This document shows, piece by piece, positions 7,883 to 14,514 of a stretch of 41,319 nucleotides of DNA (its first letter is position 1; every line of letters starts with the position of its first letter). Where the stretch lies: positions 1 to 41,319 of the forward strand of contig NZ_KK366025.1 of NCBI RefSeq assembly GCF_000686845.1, read 5' to 3'. The notes beneath the pieces are model-generated. The model did no database searches. It was given only the letters and a program-made list of their open reading frames with translations, and was not told the DNA's origin. Both the position numbers and the translations under genes were made by a program. This DNA is from Paenibacillus sp. UNC451MF (GTDB taxonomy: Bacteria > Bacillota > Bacilli > Paenibacillales > NBRC-103111).

Positions 7883-8341
7883 CTAAGTAGGAAATTCAAC
7901 CTCCGTTTGATGAAACGGCTCCTCCTTCCCCCGTTTGCGTAGCTGCAGCTGTAATGCCCCGTCCTTGTATACTGCCCTACAGCTCGTTGGGTCCACCGGA
8001 TGCGGAAGACGGAGCCATTGAATCTCCCGGTTATCCTTCCCCTCCAGCTTGACTTGATGCTCAGCTGTAAACACGTTAACTTTTCGTGCTTGAGCTCTAT
8101 CCGGAATATTAATTTTCAAGATAAGATGCTCCATGGTCTCTATAATCTCTGTATCATAACGAGTAACATTAGAATTGGAGTCCATGGTTGGCACGTTTTC
8201 CTTCAATATTTGCTGTACATAATCTTCTACCCAATGGGACTTGTTCTTTGGATCAGCTGAGCTTTGCGGTAATATACCGCGGAAATATTGTTCGAACTGG
8301 CTCCAGTCAAATTCCGAAAAGGGATTATGTTTAGGATCCAT
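7883..8341 (-). CDS. Hsp20/alpha-crystallin-fold protein, seventh gene of the gerP operon
   Basis: A 152-residue protein. The C-terminal half is an alpha-crystallin-like domain: LILKINIPDRAQARKVNVF..., then AVYKDGALQLQLRKR, matching the A-x-x-x-x-G-x-L-x-L signature of small heat-shock proteins. The N-terminal part is acidic and aromatic (SEFDWSQFEQYFRG). The family resembles spore-associated members such as CotM or GerT rather than a cytosolic chaperone. It starts 27 nt after gerPF with GGGGGAAGG before the ATG and ends at the operon terminator, so it is very probably cotranscribed with gerP in the mother cell. A structural role in the spore coat is inference. Confidence 0.75.
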   Translation of the reverse strand: MDPKHNPFSEFDWSQFEQYFRGILPQSSADPKNKSHWVEDYVQQILKENVPTMDSNSNVTRYDTEIIETMEHLILKINIPDRAQARKVNVFTAEHQVKLEGKDNREIQWLRLPHPVDPTSCRAVYKDGALQLQLRKRGKEEPFHQTEVEFPT

Positions 8342-8368
8342 TTAAGCCTTCCCCCTTTTACCGACCGT

Positions 8369-8584
8369 TCATCTCAGTGTAGCCGTAGGCTGATCGATTA
8401 AAGCAGCATCCGACACATTATTAATATTTGGGCCATTTAAGGTGTTGACGATATTGCCCGTATTACTTCCGCCTTGACCTGAAACGGATTTGGAATTGGT
8501 CGTAGGTGAAATGCTCAGTGCATCTCCAAAATTGACCGTCCCGCTGTTGCTGTTAATATTCACGGACTGAACAATTGATGGCAA
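8369..8584 (-). CDS. gerPF: Spore germination protein GerPF
   Basis: A 71-residue member of the GerPA/GerPF family. It reads MPSIVQSVNINSNSGTVNFG..., with VNFGDALSISP, KSVSGQGGSNTGN and a C-terminal INNVSDAALIDQ, the family's 'GD...SP...G.GS...D.D..DQ' pattern. GerP proteins sit in the inner spore coat and let small germinants reach their receptors. A longer frame begins at 8602 (MEGGIALPS), but GerPF homologues start at MPS and GGAGGGGGG lies 6 nt before the TTG at 8584, so TTG 8584 is chosen. Sixth gene of the operon. Confidence 0.88.
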   Translation of the reverse strand: MPSIVQSVNINSNSGTVNFGDALSISPTTNSKSVSGQGGSNTGNIVNTLNGPNINNVSDAALIDQPTATLR

Positions 8585-8606
8585 AGCAATTCCCCCCTCC
8601 ATTCAT

Positions 8607-8990
8607 TCATGTCATATCAGGCCTTTCTTTCAGTAGATGCCGGATATGCTTGATCCGTGACTGGGCTTGCAAATTATCGCTCGAACCGATATGAAAGATA
8701 GAAGAAGATGATGCTAGGAACATATTGATTTTATTCACGGTTATGTTGGGCGTTTCGTTAACTCGGGACATGTAAATATTTTCATTAATTATCGGCACCA
8801 GAAGTGATCGGGAGAACAAGGAATAATCGGAGAAACGAAATTCGTTTTGAATAAAAATCGCTTTCTCCCGTTGTACAGCGATCGTATAATTGAATGGCGT
8901 CAGCTGGTCGGAATCACCAATCTCCAGAACCGTGGCGACCCCCAACGTATTGATCTTCAAATAGCCAACAGTCGACACTCTCTGATCCAC
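8607..8990 (-). CDS. gerPE: Spore germination protein GerPE
   Basis: A 127-residue protein, normal GerPE length. The N-terminal block RVSTVGYLKINTLGVATVLEIGDSDQLTPFNYTIAVQRE is the family hallmark, with a second GerP-like block near the C-terminus (SSSSIFHIGSSDNL) that mirrors the 'S-x-x-F-x-I-G-D' element of GerPD. The GTG at 8990 has AAGGAGG 7 nt upstream. It follows gerPD by 36 nt. Required in bacilli for normal coat permeability to nutrient germinants. Confidence 0.88.
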   Translation of the reverse strand: MDQRVSTVGYLKINTLGVATVLEIGDSDQLTPFNYTIAVQREKAIFIQNEFRFSDYSLFSRSLLVPIINENIYMSRVNETPNITVNKINMFLASSSSIFHIGSSDNLQAQSRIKHIRHLLKERPDMT

Positions 8991-9026
8991 TGAATACCCT
9001 CCTTGTTCAATTATATAACGCTGGAT

Positions 9027-9200
9027 TTACTCAATGAAAGGGATCGTTACCCCAACTATCACTTTCTCGGGTGGTGATTCAAAAGCGCCGAGCAGCGTTA
9101 TCGACCTGATATCCCCTACGAAAAACACGGATGAAGTACTTAGGTAGGTAATATCGATCTTATTAACATTAATTTCTCCGTTAATAACATTAAATTCCAT
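9027..9200 (-). CDS. gerPD: Spore germination protein GerPD (57 aa, easily missed)
   Basis: A short gene found by reading the gap between gerPC and gerPE. The protein starts MEFNVINGEINVNKIDITYL and contains STSSVFFVGDIRSITLLGAF then ESPPEKVIVG. B. subtilis GerPD has the same size (about 58 residues) and pattern (VIN..., SSSVFHIGD, FDTPPE). Its ATG overlaps the gerPC stop as TAATG, so translation is probably coupled. Here the conserved histidine of the SSVFHIGD motif is phenylalanine and FDTP is FESP. Confidence 0.88.
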   Translation of the reverse strand: MEFNVINGEINVNKIDITYLSTSSVFFVGDIRSITLLGAFESPPEKVIVGVTIPFIE

Positions 9201-9814
9201 TAAGCGCCACCCTCCCTGCGCGGCAAATTTTTGATAAACGCTTCAAAGGTTCTTTCAATATCTCGCTTCACTTCTTCAAAGATAGAATCTTGCATATTCC
9301 CGTTCCGCTCTGATCCCATTTTGTTCATATAATAATGAATGCGCTTGTCGATTTGTTTTTTTACATCTTCTACAATAAACCTGCGGTAGGGTTCATCCAA
9401 AGGGTTCTGATACATCTGTTCATAATGCTCTAATGCTTGATAAGCTCCGCTGTTGAAATAGTCATCCACTTTGCTTTGAATTCCCTCGAACGTCTGTGGA
9501 GTGCTCATTTCCCCGGAAGATGGAGCGCTCACGGACTGCCCCACTGAGTATTCCTCGATGGAGGAGTCAGAGTCCTGCGCATTCGGATTGATGCCGATGT
9601 TCAAGGTTCCTTCCAGCTTCTCCACCTTTAGCAAATCAAACCGGTATTCGTTACGGACCACAGGAGGTTCGGGATTTTTTCTTTTTAAAGCATTGATTTC
9701 TTTCATCAGCTCATCGATCTTTACATTCAACTGCTGTATTTGCTGATTCTGATATTGTAAGCACTCGTTCACCTGCTGCATATAGCGCATTATTTCCGGG
9801 CTCAAGTAGTACAT
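9200..9814 (-). CDS. gerPC: Spore germination protein GerPC
   Basis: A 204-residue protein, the largest of the operon. Residues about 10-45 form a coiled coil (QQVNECLQYQNQQIQQLNVK...), followed by NEYRFDLLKVEKLEGTLNIG, the GerPC core motif. A variable acidic/serine linker then leads to a C-terminal helical region (YRRFIVEDVKKQIDKRIHYY). The frame extends to a TTG at 9835, but GGAGAGG is about 9 nt before the ATG at 9814, which gives the normal start. It lies 61 nt after gerPB and overlaps gerPD by one base. Confidence 0.87.
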   Translation of the reverse strand: MYYLSPEIMRYMQQVNECLQYQNQQIQQLNVKIDELMKEINALKRKNPEPPVVRNEYRFDLLKVEKLEGTLNIGINPNAQDSDSSIEEYSVGQSVSAPSSGEMSTPQTFEGIQSKVDDYFNSGAYQALEHYEQMYQNPLDEPYRRFIVEDVKKQIDKRIHYYMNKMGSERNGNMQDSIFEEVKRDIERTFEAFIKNLPRREGGA

Positions 9815-9875
9815 ATCGATCAACCTCTCCCACAATACCTAACGGGTTCAATTACCAGACGTTTCAATACGACCT

Positions 9876-10079
9876 TTATAATCTGGGTTCAGATAGAGGA
9901 ATAAACGGAATTGTAGATCCTCCTAGAGCCGGAGCAGGCTCAGTGAATCCCCCCGTATTAAACAGCTGAGATACCGGTTTAATGATACCGGCGCTGCCAA
10001 TCTGAAGGACAGACGAATTCGATATTGCTTCAATTTTCAGGGTATGTATGACAATGTTTTGCTGAATAAACAAATTCAT
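9876..10079 (-). CDS. gerPB: Spore germination protein GerPB
   Basis: A 67-residue protein starting MNLFIQQNIVIHTLKIEAIS, then NSSVLQIGSAGIIKP and a proline/glycine-rich tail, the layout of GerPB (FIQQ-I-I..L.I..I..SSVLQIG). Its ATG overlaps the gerPA stop by 4 nt (ATGA), which indicates translational coupling. Inner-coat component. Confidence 0.88.
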   Translation of the reverse strand: MNLFIQQNIVIHTLKIEAISNSSVLQIGSAGIIKPVSQLFNTGGFTEPAPALGGSTIPFIPLSEPRL

Positions 10080-10327
10080 GATGTCTGTTCCTCCTCTTGG
10101 ATAACCGGGGTTTGTGATGAGTCAACGCTTCTTTGCACATAAGCTTCAGAACCGTACACATTGATGACGCTCGACTCATTGTGAATATTCAACGTATTAC
10201 CGGAATTGAATGATCCTCCACCTGCATATGTTGTACTGAACGTACTTGGAGAGATGATCCCCACATCGCCAACATTGAACACGCCGCTAATAATATTTAC
10301 GTTAATCACTCCAACCAAGGCCGGCAT
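10076..10327 (-). CDS. gerPA: Spore germination protein GerPA
   Basis: First gene of the gerP operon, 83 residues. MPALVGVINVNIISGVFNVG... with GDVGIISPSTFSTTYAGGGSFNSGN matches the GerPA/PF family (MPA.VG...I......F..GD...I.P...S....G.GSFN.GD). The C-terminal tail is longer than usual and acidic (EEEQTS). The ATG follows AAAGGAT by about 9 nt. It is preceded by a sigma-K-like -10 element, fitting mother-cell expression as in B. subtilis. Confidence 0.88.
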   Translation of the reverse strand: MPALVGVINVNIISGVFNVGDVGIISPSTFSTTYAGGGSFNSGNTLNIHNESSVINVYGSEAYVQRSVDSSQTPVIQEEEQTS

Positions 10328-10362
10328 ATCATGACATCCTTTTTAATAAAATGTCTTTATTG

Positions 10363-10371
10363 TAGTTTATG
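10363..10371 (-). promoter_or_regulatory. Candidate sigma-K -10 element for the gerP operon
   Basis: Read leftwards the sequence is CATAAACTA, an exact match to the sigma-K -10 consensus CATAnnnTA, 36 nt before the gerPA start. A possible -35 ACA is present, but its spacing is a few bases short of ideal. In B. subtilis gerP is sigma-K dependent, so the match is expected. Confidence 0.5.
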
Positions 10372-10420
10372 ACGGGTGTTTCCATGTATTCATCCATTTA
10401 TGAAAGGAGAGCAGTCCACA

Positions 10421-10621
10421 ATGAAAATGACCGTCAAAAATAAGTGCATTCATGTCGGCGATATGAAAATTAGCGGCGTCGGGGGAGCATCCATTGTTCT
10501 AGTTGGAGATGCAGAGACTATAGCTAACTCCTCTTACTTTGATACGCCTGCAAATTCTCTCGTATTCAGTCCCAATATCCCGCTGAATCCAGTACATAGA
10601 GAACAGAAAGAAAATTCCTAG
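10421..10621 (+). CDS. GerPD-like protein, second copy, divergent from gerPA
   Basis: A 66-residue protein. It reads MKMTVKNKCIHVGDMKISGV, then ASIVLVGDAETI, SSYFDTPANSLVFSPNIPL and a charged tail. The order V-x-N / hVGD(M/I)+hxGV / SxhhhhGD / FDTP..SL matches GerPD better at several positions (VGDM, FDTP) than the gerPD inside the operon. It is transcribed away from gerPA, and the two starts are only 93 bp apart. An AAAGGAG sits about 11 nt upstream of the ATG (a second in-frame ATG is 6 nt later). A terminator follows. Role in the coat is inferred from family only. Confidence 0.75.
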   Translation: MKMTVKNKCIHVGDMKISGVGGASIVLVGDAETIANSSYFDTPANSLVFSPNIPLNPVHREQKENS

Positions 10622-10655
10622 TTAAGAAGTAAATGGTTTAATGTCTTTAACATAT

Positions 10656-10698
10656 AGGACAAAGTCGGATGGTCATACAGTCCGTTTTGTCCTTTTTT
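10656..10698 (+). terminator. Terminator of the divergent gerPD-like gene
   Basis: AGGACAAA and TTTGTCCT arms with an inner CGGA/TCCG pairing are followed by TTTTTT. Confidence 0.75.
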
Positions 10699-10739
10699 CA
10701 TATGGACCTTGTAATAGCCGTAAAAAGGAGAAATTGGAA

Positions 10740-10757
10740 GAATAACAGCTGTTATTC
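10740..10757. promoter_or_regulatory. 18-bp perfect palindrome upstream of the ABC exporter genes
   Basis: GAATAACAGCTGTTATTC is a perfect palindrome, about 110 bp before the exporter start. A second inverted pair, CATACTC (10761-10767) and GAGTATG (10795-10801), follows. There is no T-run, so this looks like an operator or antiterminator-type structure rather than a terminator. A TATAAT lies downstream at 10835-10840 without a clear -35. Confidence 0.4.
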
Positions 10758-10869
10758 CTCCATACTCGGGATTTCACTCTGAAAATAACATCTGGAGTAT
10801 GCTAAGGATGGATGAAATATTTAGTGTGCCGAAGTATAATTAACAATCGAGACCATAATAACAAACAGG

Positions 10870-12639
10870 ATGTGGATTCTATTGAAGGAGCGGCGACTGC
10901 TAGCGGATTATCTTAAAGCTCATTGGTTATTTTACTTACTGGCTATTGTTTTCACCAGCGTTGCAAATATTACTCAATCTTATTATCCGAGGGTTCTGGG
11001 TAATTTTACGGATCAGCTGCAATCGGATGGAATCACGGAAAAGATCATTGTCGACTACAGCGTACTATTGTTGGAAATCGGACTCATCTACGGGGTTTTG
11101 GTCGGACTTGGCCAGTACACAGTCATGCGTCTTGGACGGAGGTTCGAATTCTTTACCCGCCGAAGGCTGTTCCAGCATTTCTTAACGCTTAGCGAGAGCT
11201 ACTATTCAAAGAATGGCGTCGGACGACTGTTAAGCTATGTGATGAACGACGTGACTAGTGTGAGAGAGGCCATCTCCAGCGGTTTTAACCAAACGACGAA
11301 CGCGGTTATCCTTATTATTTCCGTAATTGTAATGATGTCGTTAACCAACATTCCTTTCTACCTGATTATCGTCTGTATAATCCCGCTTCTCGCAATTCCC
11401 ATTGTCGTCGTATACTTCGGACCGCTCATTCGCAAGCGTTCTATGAAGGTACAGGAATCATTAGCCAAAATGACGGAATCGGCAGAGGAACAATTCGGGG
11501 GTATCCGAGTAACCAAAAAATTTGCGGTTGAAAACATTATGCGTAAGCGTTTCGGCAAAACCGTCGATAACATCACCGACAATCAGCTGAGACTAGTTAG
11601 ACTTTCTTCCTTATTCCAAGCTATTTTGCCTTTCTTAGGTGCACTGTCGCTGATCGTATCGATCCTTTTCGGCGGTTACTTGACGATACAGCATAAGATC
11701 ACATTAGGTAATTTCGTATCACTAACCTTGTACCTACGTATGATGGTCAACCCACTTCAGCAAATTGGCAACGTTATCAATACAATGCAAAGATCTCGCG
11801 CTTCGCTTGAACGGATCAATCAACTGCTCGATCTTAAGCCTGACATTCAGGAAACCGCTCAAGCAAAACCGCTGCAGCTCAACTCTGCAGGAATTCGTAT
11901 CAAAGGTTTAACGTTTGCATATCCCGACTCACCCAAATCGGCATTGCACGATATCAACCTTACAATACAGCCTGGCAAGACGGTTGGCATCATCGGGAAA
12001 ACCGGAAGCGGCAAAACGACGCTCGTGAAGCTGCTCCTGCGGATTTATGATCCTCCTAAAGGAACAATCACAATCGGAAATGATGATATTCACCAGCTAA
12101 CACTGGAAAGCCTGAGAAATGATATCGCTTACGTTCCTCAGGATGGTTTTCTGTTCAGCACGACAATTCGCGACAATATTGCTTTCTTTAATCGGGATTC
12201 CGCATTTGATGCAATTGCCAAGGCCTCCAAGCAGGCACAAATTCATGATAATATCATGGAATTCCCCGACCAGTTCGAGACCAAGCTCGGTGAGCGCGGC
12301 GTCACACTGTCTGGGGGACAAAGGCAAAGAACGAGCTTGGCGCGTGGATTCATCAAGAACGCACCTATACTAATCTTGGACGACAGCGTCAGTGCGGTCG
12401 ATGCAGTTACGGAAACGAAGATCATCGAAAACCTCCGTCTCGGGCGGAAAAATAAAACGACGATCATTATCGCACACCGGATCAGCGCCATTAAACACGC
12501 AGATGAAATTATAGTACTGGATGAGGGAAGGATCGTACAGCGGGGAACTCACCATCAATTGATGGCAGAGGAAGGAATTTACGCTACCCTATATTCCATT
12601 CAGGAGGAGGGAACCCGTTATGCCGAAGGAAACAGGTAG
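10870..12639 (+). CDS. ABC exporter half-transporter, subunit with degenerate Walker B
   Basis: A 589-residue exporter half. Six membrane helices lie between residues about 18 and 300, then the ATPase domain: Walker A GKTGSGKT (376-383), Q-loop YVPQDGFLF, signature LSGGQ (480-484) and Walker B LILDD (501-505). The catalytic glutamate after Walker B is aspartate here (LDDS, not LDEA), a mark of the degenerate ATP site in heterodimeric exporters such as BmrC or TM287. Size fits the YknU/YknV-like pair, with drug or lipid export as the likely role; substrate unknown. The ATG at 10870 has only a weak RBS, so the start is uncertain by a few codons. It overlaps the next gene by 20 nt. Confidence 0.85.
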   Translation: MWILLKERRLLADYLKAHWLFYLLAIVFTSVANITQSYYPRVLGNFTDQLQSDGITEKIIVDYSVLLLEIGLIYGVLVGLGQYTVMRLGRRFEFFTRRRLFQHFLTLSESYYSKNGVGRLLSYVMNDVTSVREAISSGFNQTTNAVILIISVIVMMSLTNIPFYLIIVCIIPLLAIPIVVVYFGPLIRKRSMKVQESLAKMTESAEEQFGGIRVTKKFAVENIMRKRFGKTVDNITDNQLRLVRLSSLFQAILPFLGALSLIVSILFGGYLTIQHKITLGNFVSLTLYLRMMVNPLQQIGNVINTMQRSRASLERINQLLDLKPDIQETAQAKPLQLNSAGIRIKGLTFAYPDSPKSALHDINLTIQPGKTVGIIGKTGSGKTTLVKLLLRIYDPPKGTITIGNDDIHQLTLESLRNDIAYVPQDGFLFSTTIRDNIAFFNRDSAFDAIAKASKQAQIHDNIMEFPDQFETKLGERGVTLSGGQRQRTSLARGFIKNAPILILDDSVSAVDAVTETKIIENLRLGRKNKTTIIIAHRISAIKHADEIIVLDEGRIVQRGTHHQLMAEEGIYATLYSIQEEGTRYAEGNR

Positions 12640-14446
12640 CATGAAGCCGCAGGAGGAAATCAGCACCGCTTACCACGTCAGCAAGGAAGACCGGCGTGCG
12701 GCATTTCGCTCTACATTAGCTTATGCGAAACCTCACCGTTGGAAGTTTCTGCTTATCTTTTGCTGTACAATGCTGGTTATCGCGGCCGATTTGCTGCAGC
12801 CTTATTTGGTGAAGATCGCCATAGATAACAATTTGTTAATCGGCAAGAATGATTTTAGTATGCTGACAGTCATATGTGGTGTTTATTTACTGCTTTCCGT
12901 CATCAGCCTTGTATTTACCTACATTCAGAACAATCTGCTCCAGTTCACGGGGCAAAGCATCGTAGGTCGGATAAGAAAAGAGCTGTTCGAGCATATTTCC
13001 AAGCTGTCGATGCCGTTCTTTGACCGGTTTCAAAGCGGCAGTCTCGTTACCCACGTTTCGAGCGATACCGAATCACTGAACCAGTTCTTTACTCAAGTGT
13101 TCCTAAGCTTGATTAGGGATGGGATGACCTTAGTATTCATCATCATCCTTATGTTCCATCTTGATCCTGTATTGGCAGGCTACAGCATGATTCTGCTGCC
13201 TGTTATTGCGATCATTGCCATTGGTTTTCGTTCGTATATGCGCAAGACGTATCAAATCGCACGTACGCAATTATCTCGATTGATCGCCTTCGTTGCTGAG
13301 AATTTGGCAGGCATGAATTTGATTCAAGCATTTCATCAGCAAAAAGAGCAGGAGAAGCGGTTTACAGAGCAAAACACCCGTTATTACCGTGCCAACCTGC
13401 GCGAAATTCGTACCAATGTGCTGTTTAACCGTTCCTTTGATATTCTGGGCAATTTATCTGTCGCATTCCTAACCTGGATCGGGGGTATGGCGGTGTTTCA
13501 TCATACGATAGAATTCGGTGTTCTATATGCTTTCATTACGTATATACGACAGTTTTTCCAGCCTATCAACTCCATTACCCAGCAGTGGAATACGCTTCAG
13601 TCCACTACGGTTTCCATGGACCGGCTGCATCGAATCTTTTCCATCAAACCGGACATTAAGGACGCTGATAAGCCAGTTCAAGTGGACTTAGCAGAACTTA
13701 AAGGCCAAATTGACTACAATCACGTTCAATTCGGTTACCAAGAAGGAATCCCCGTTATTCGTGACCTTGATCTGCATATCCATGCAGGTGAAATGATCGG
13801 AATCGTTGGAACGACCGGTGCCGGCAAAAGCTCTCTTATGAGTCTGCTTTGCCGATTCTATGACGTGAACAAAGGAAGCATTCTCATTGACGGAACCGAT
13901 ATTCGGAACATTCCGCAGGAGCAGCTTCACCGAATCATCGGCCTTGTTCAGCAGGAGCCTTTCCTTTACTCGGGAAGTATTGTAGATAATGTCCGCCTTT
14001 TCGATGAGACCATTACCCGTGAACAGGTTATTGAGGCCTGTACGTTCGTAGGCGCAGATCCGCTTATTCAACGCTTGAAGGACGGATATGATACTCTGCT
14101 CTCAGAGAGAGGCAGTGGTCTCTCAGCAGGTGAACGTCAGCTTATCTCTTTTGCAAGGATCGTAGTGTTCCAGCCGAAAATATTAATTTTGGACGAAGCA
14201 ACCGCGAATCTCGACTCCCAGACGGAGCAGTTAGTCCAATCGGCACTGAATGTCGTTTCTGCGGGTAGAACTACCCTGGTTATTGCGCATCGTTTATCGA
14301 CGATTATGCAGGCGGATCGTATCATCGTCATGCGGCAAGGTGAAATCGTAGAAGAAGGAAATCATACGCAGCTGATTGAAAAACAAGGCTACTATGACCA
14401 ATTGTACCGTCATTCACAGGGCAAAATGGCCATGGGTTCAATGTAA
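12620..14446 (+). CDS. ABC exporter half-transporter, partner subunit
   Basis: A 608-residue exporter half with six helices between residues about 40 and 320 and an ATPase domain: Walker A GTTGAGKS (397-404), Q-loop GLVQQEPFLYSG, signature LSAGE (501-505, non-consensus) and an intact Walker B ILILDE with E526. The altered signature here and the altered Walker B in the partner fall at the same composite ATP site, so the two proteins must pair as a heterodimer with one active and one degenerate site. The ATG at 12620 follows AGGAGGAGGG by 8 nt inside the upstream gene, giving tight coupling. A strong terminator follows. Confidence 0.87.
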   Translation: MPKETGSMKPQEEISTAYHVSKEDRRAAFRSTLAYAKPHRWKFLLIFCCTMLVIAADLLQPYLVKIAIDNNLLIGKNDFSMLTVICGVYLLLSVISLVFTYIQNNLLQFTGQSIVGRIRKELFEHISKLSMPFFDRFQSGSLVTHVSSDTESLNQFFTQVFLSLIRDGMTLVFIIILMFHLDPVLAGYSMILLPVIAIIAIGFRSYMRKTYQIARTQLSRLIAFVAENLAGMNLIQAFHQQKEQEKRFTEQNTRYYRANLREIRTNVLFNRSFDILGNLSVAFLTWIGGMAVFHHTIEFGVLYAFITYIRQFFQPINSITQQWNTLQSTTVSMDRLHRIFSIKPDIKDADKPVQVDLAELKGQIDYNHVQFGYQEGIPVIRDLDLHIHAGEMIGIVGTTGAGKSSLMSLLCRFYDVNKGSILIDGTDIRNIPQEQLHRIIGLVQQEPFLYSGSIVDNVRLFDETITREQVIEACTFVGADPLIQRLKDGYDTLLSERGSGLSAGERQLISFARIVVFQPKILILDEATANLDSQTEQLVQSALNVVSAGRTTLVIAHRLSTIMQADRIIVMRQGEIVEEGNHTQLIEKQGYYDQLYRHSQGKMAMGSM

Positions 14447-14460
14447 AGGCATAAAAAAAT

Positions 14461-14505
14461 AACGCTCCGACGTTAGGCGAAACGCCTTTGCTCGGAGCGT
14501 TTTGT
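14461..14505. terminator. Strong bidirectional terminator
   Basis: AACGCTCCGA (14461-14470) pairs with TCGGAGCGTT (14492-14501), with a second small stem in the loop and T/A runs outside both ends. It serves the exporter operon and the convergent hydrolase gene. Confidence 0.85.
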
Positions 14506-14514
14506 TTTATATCA

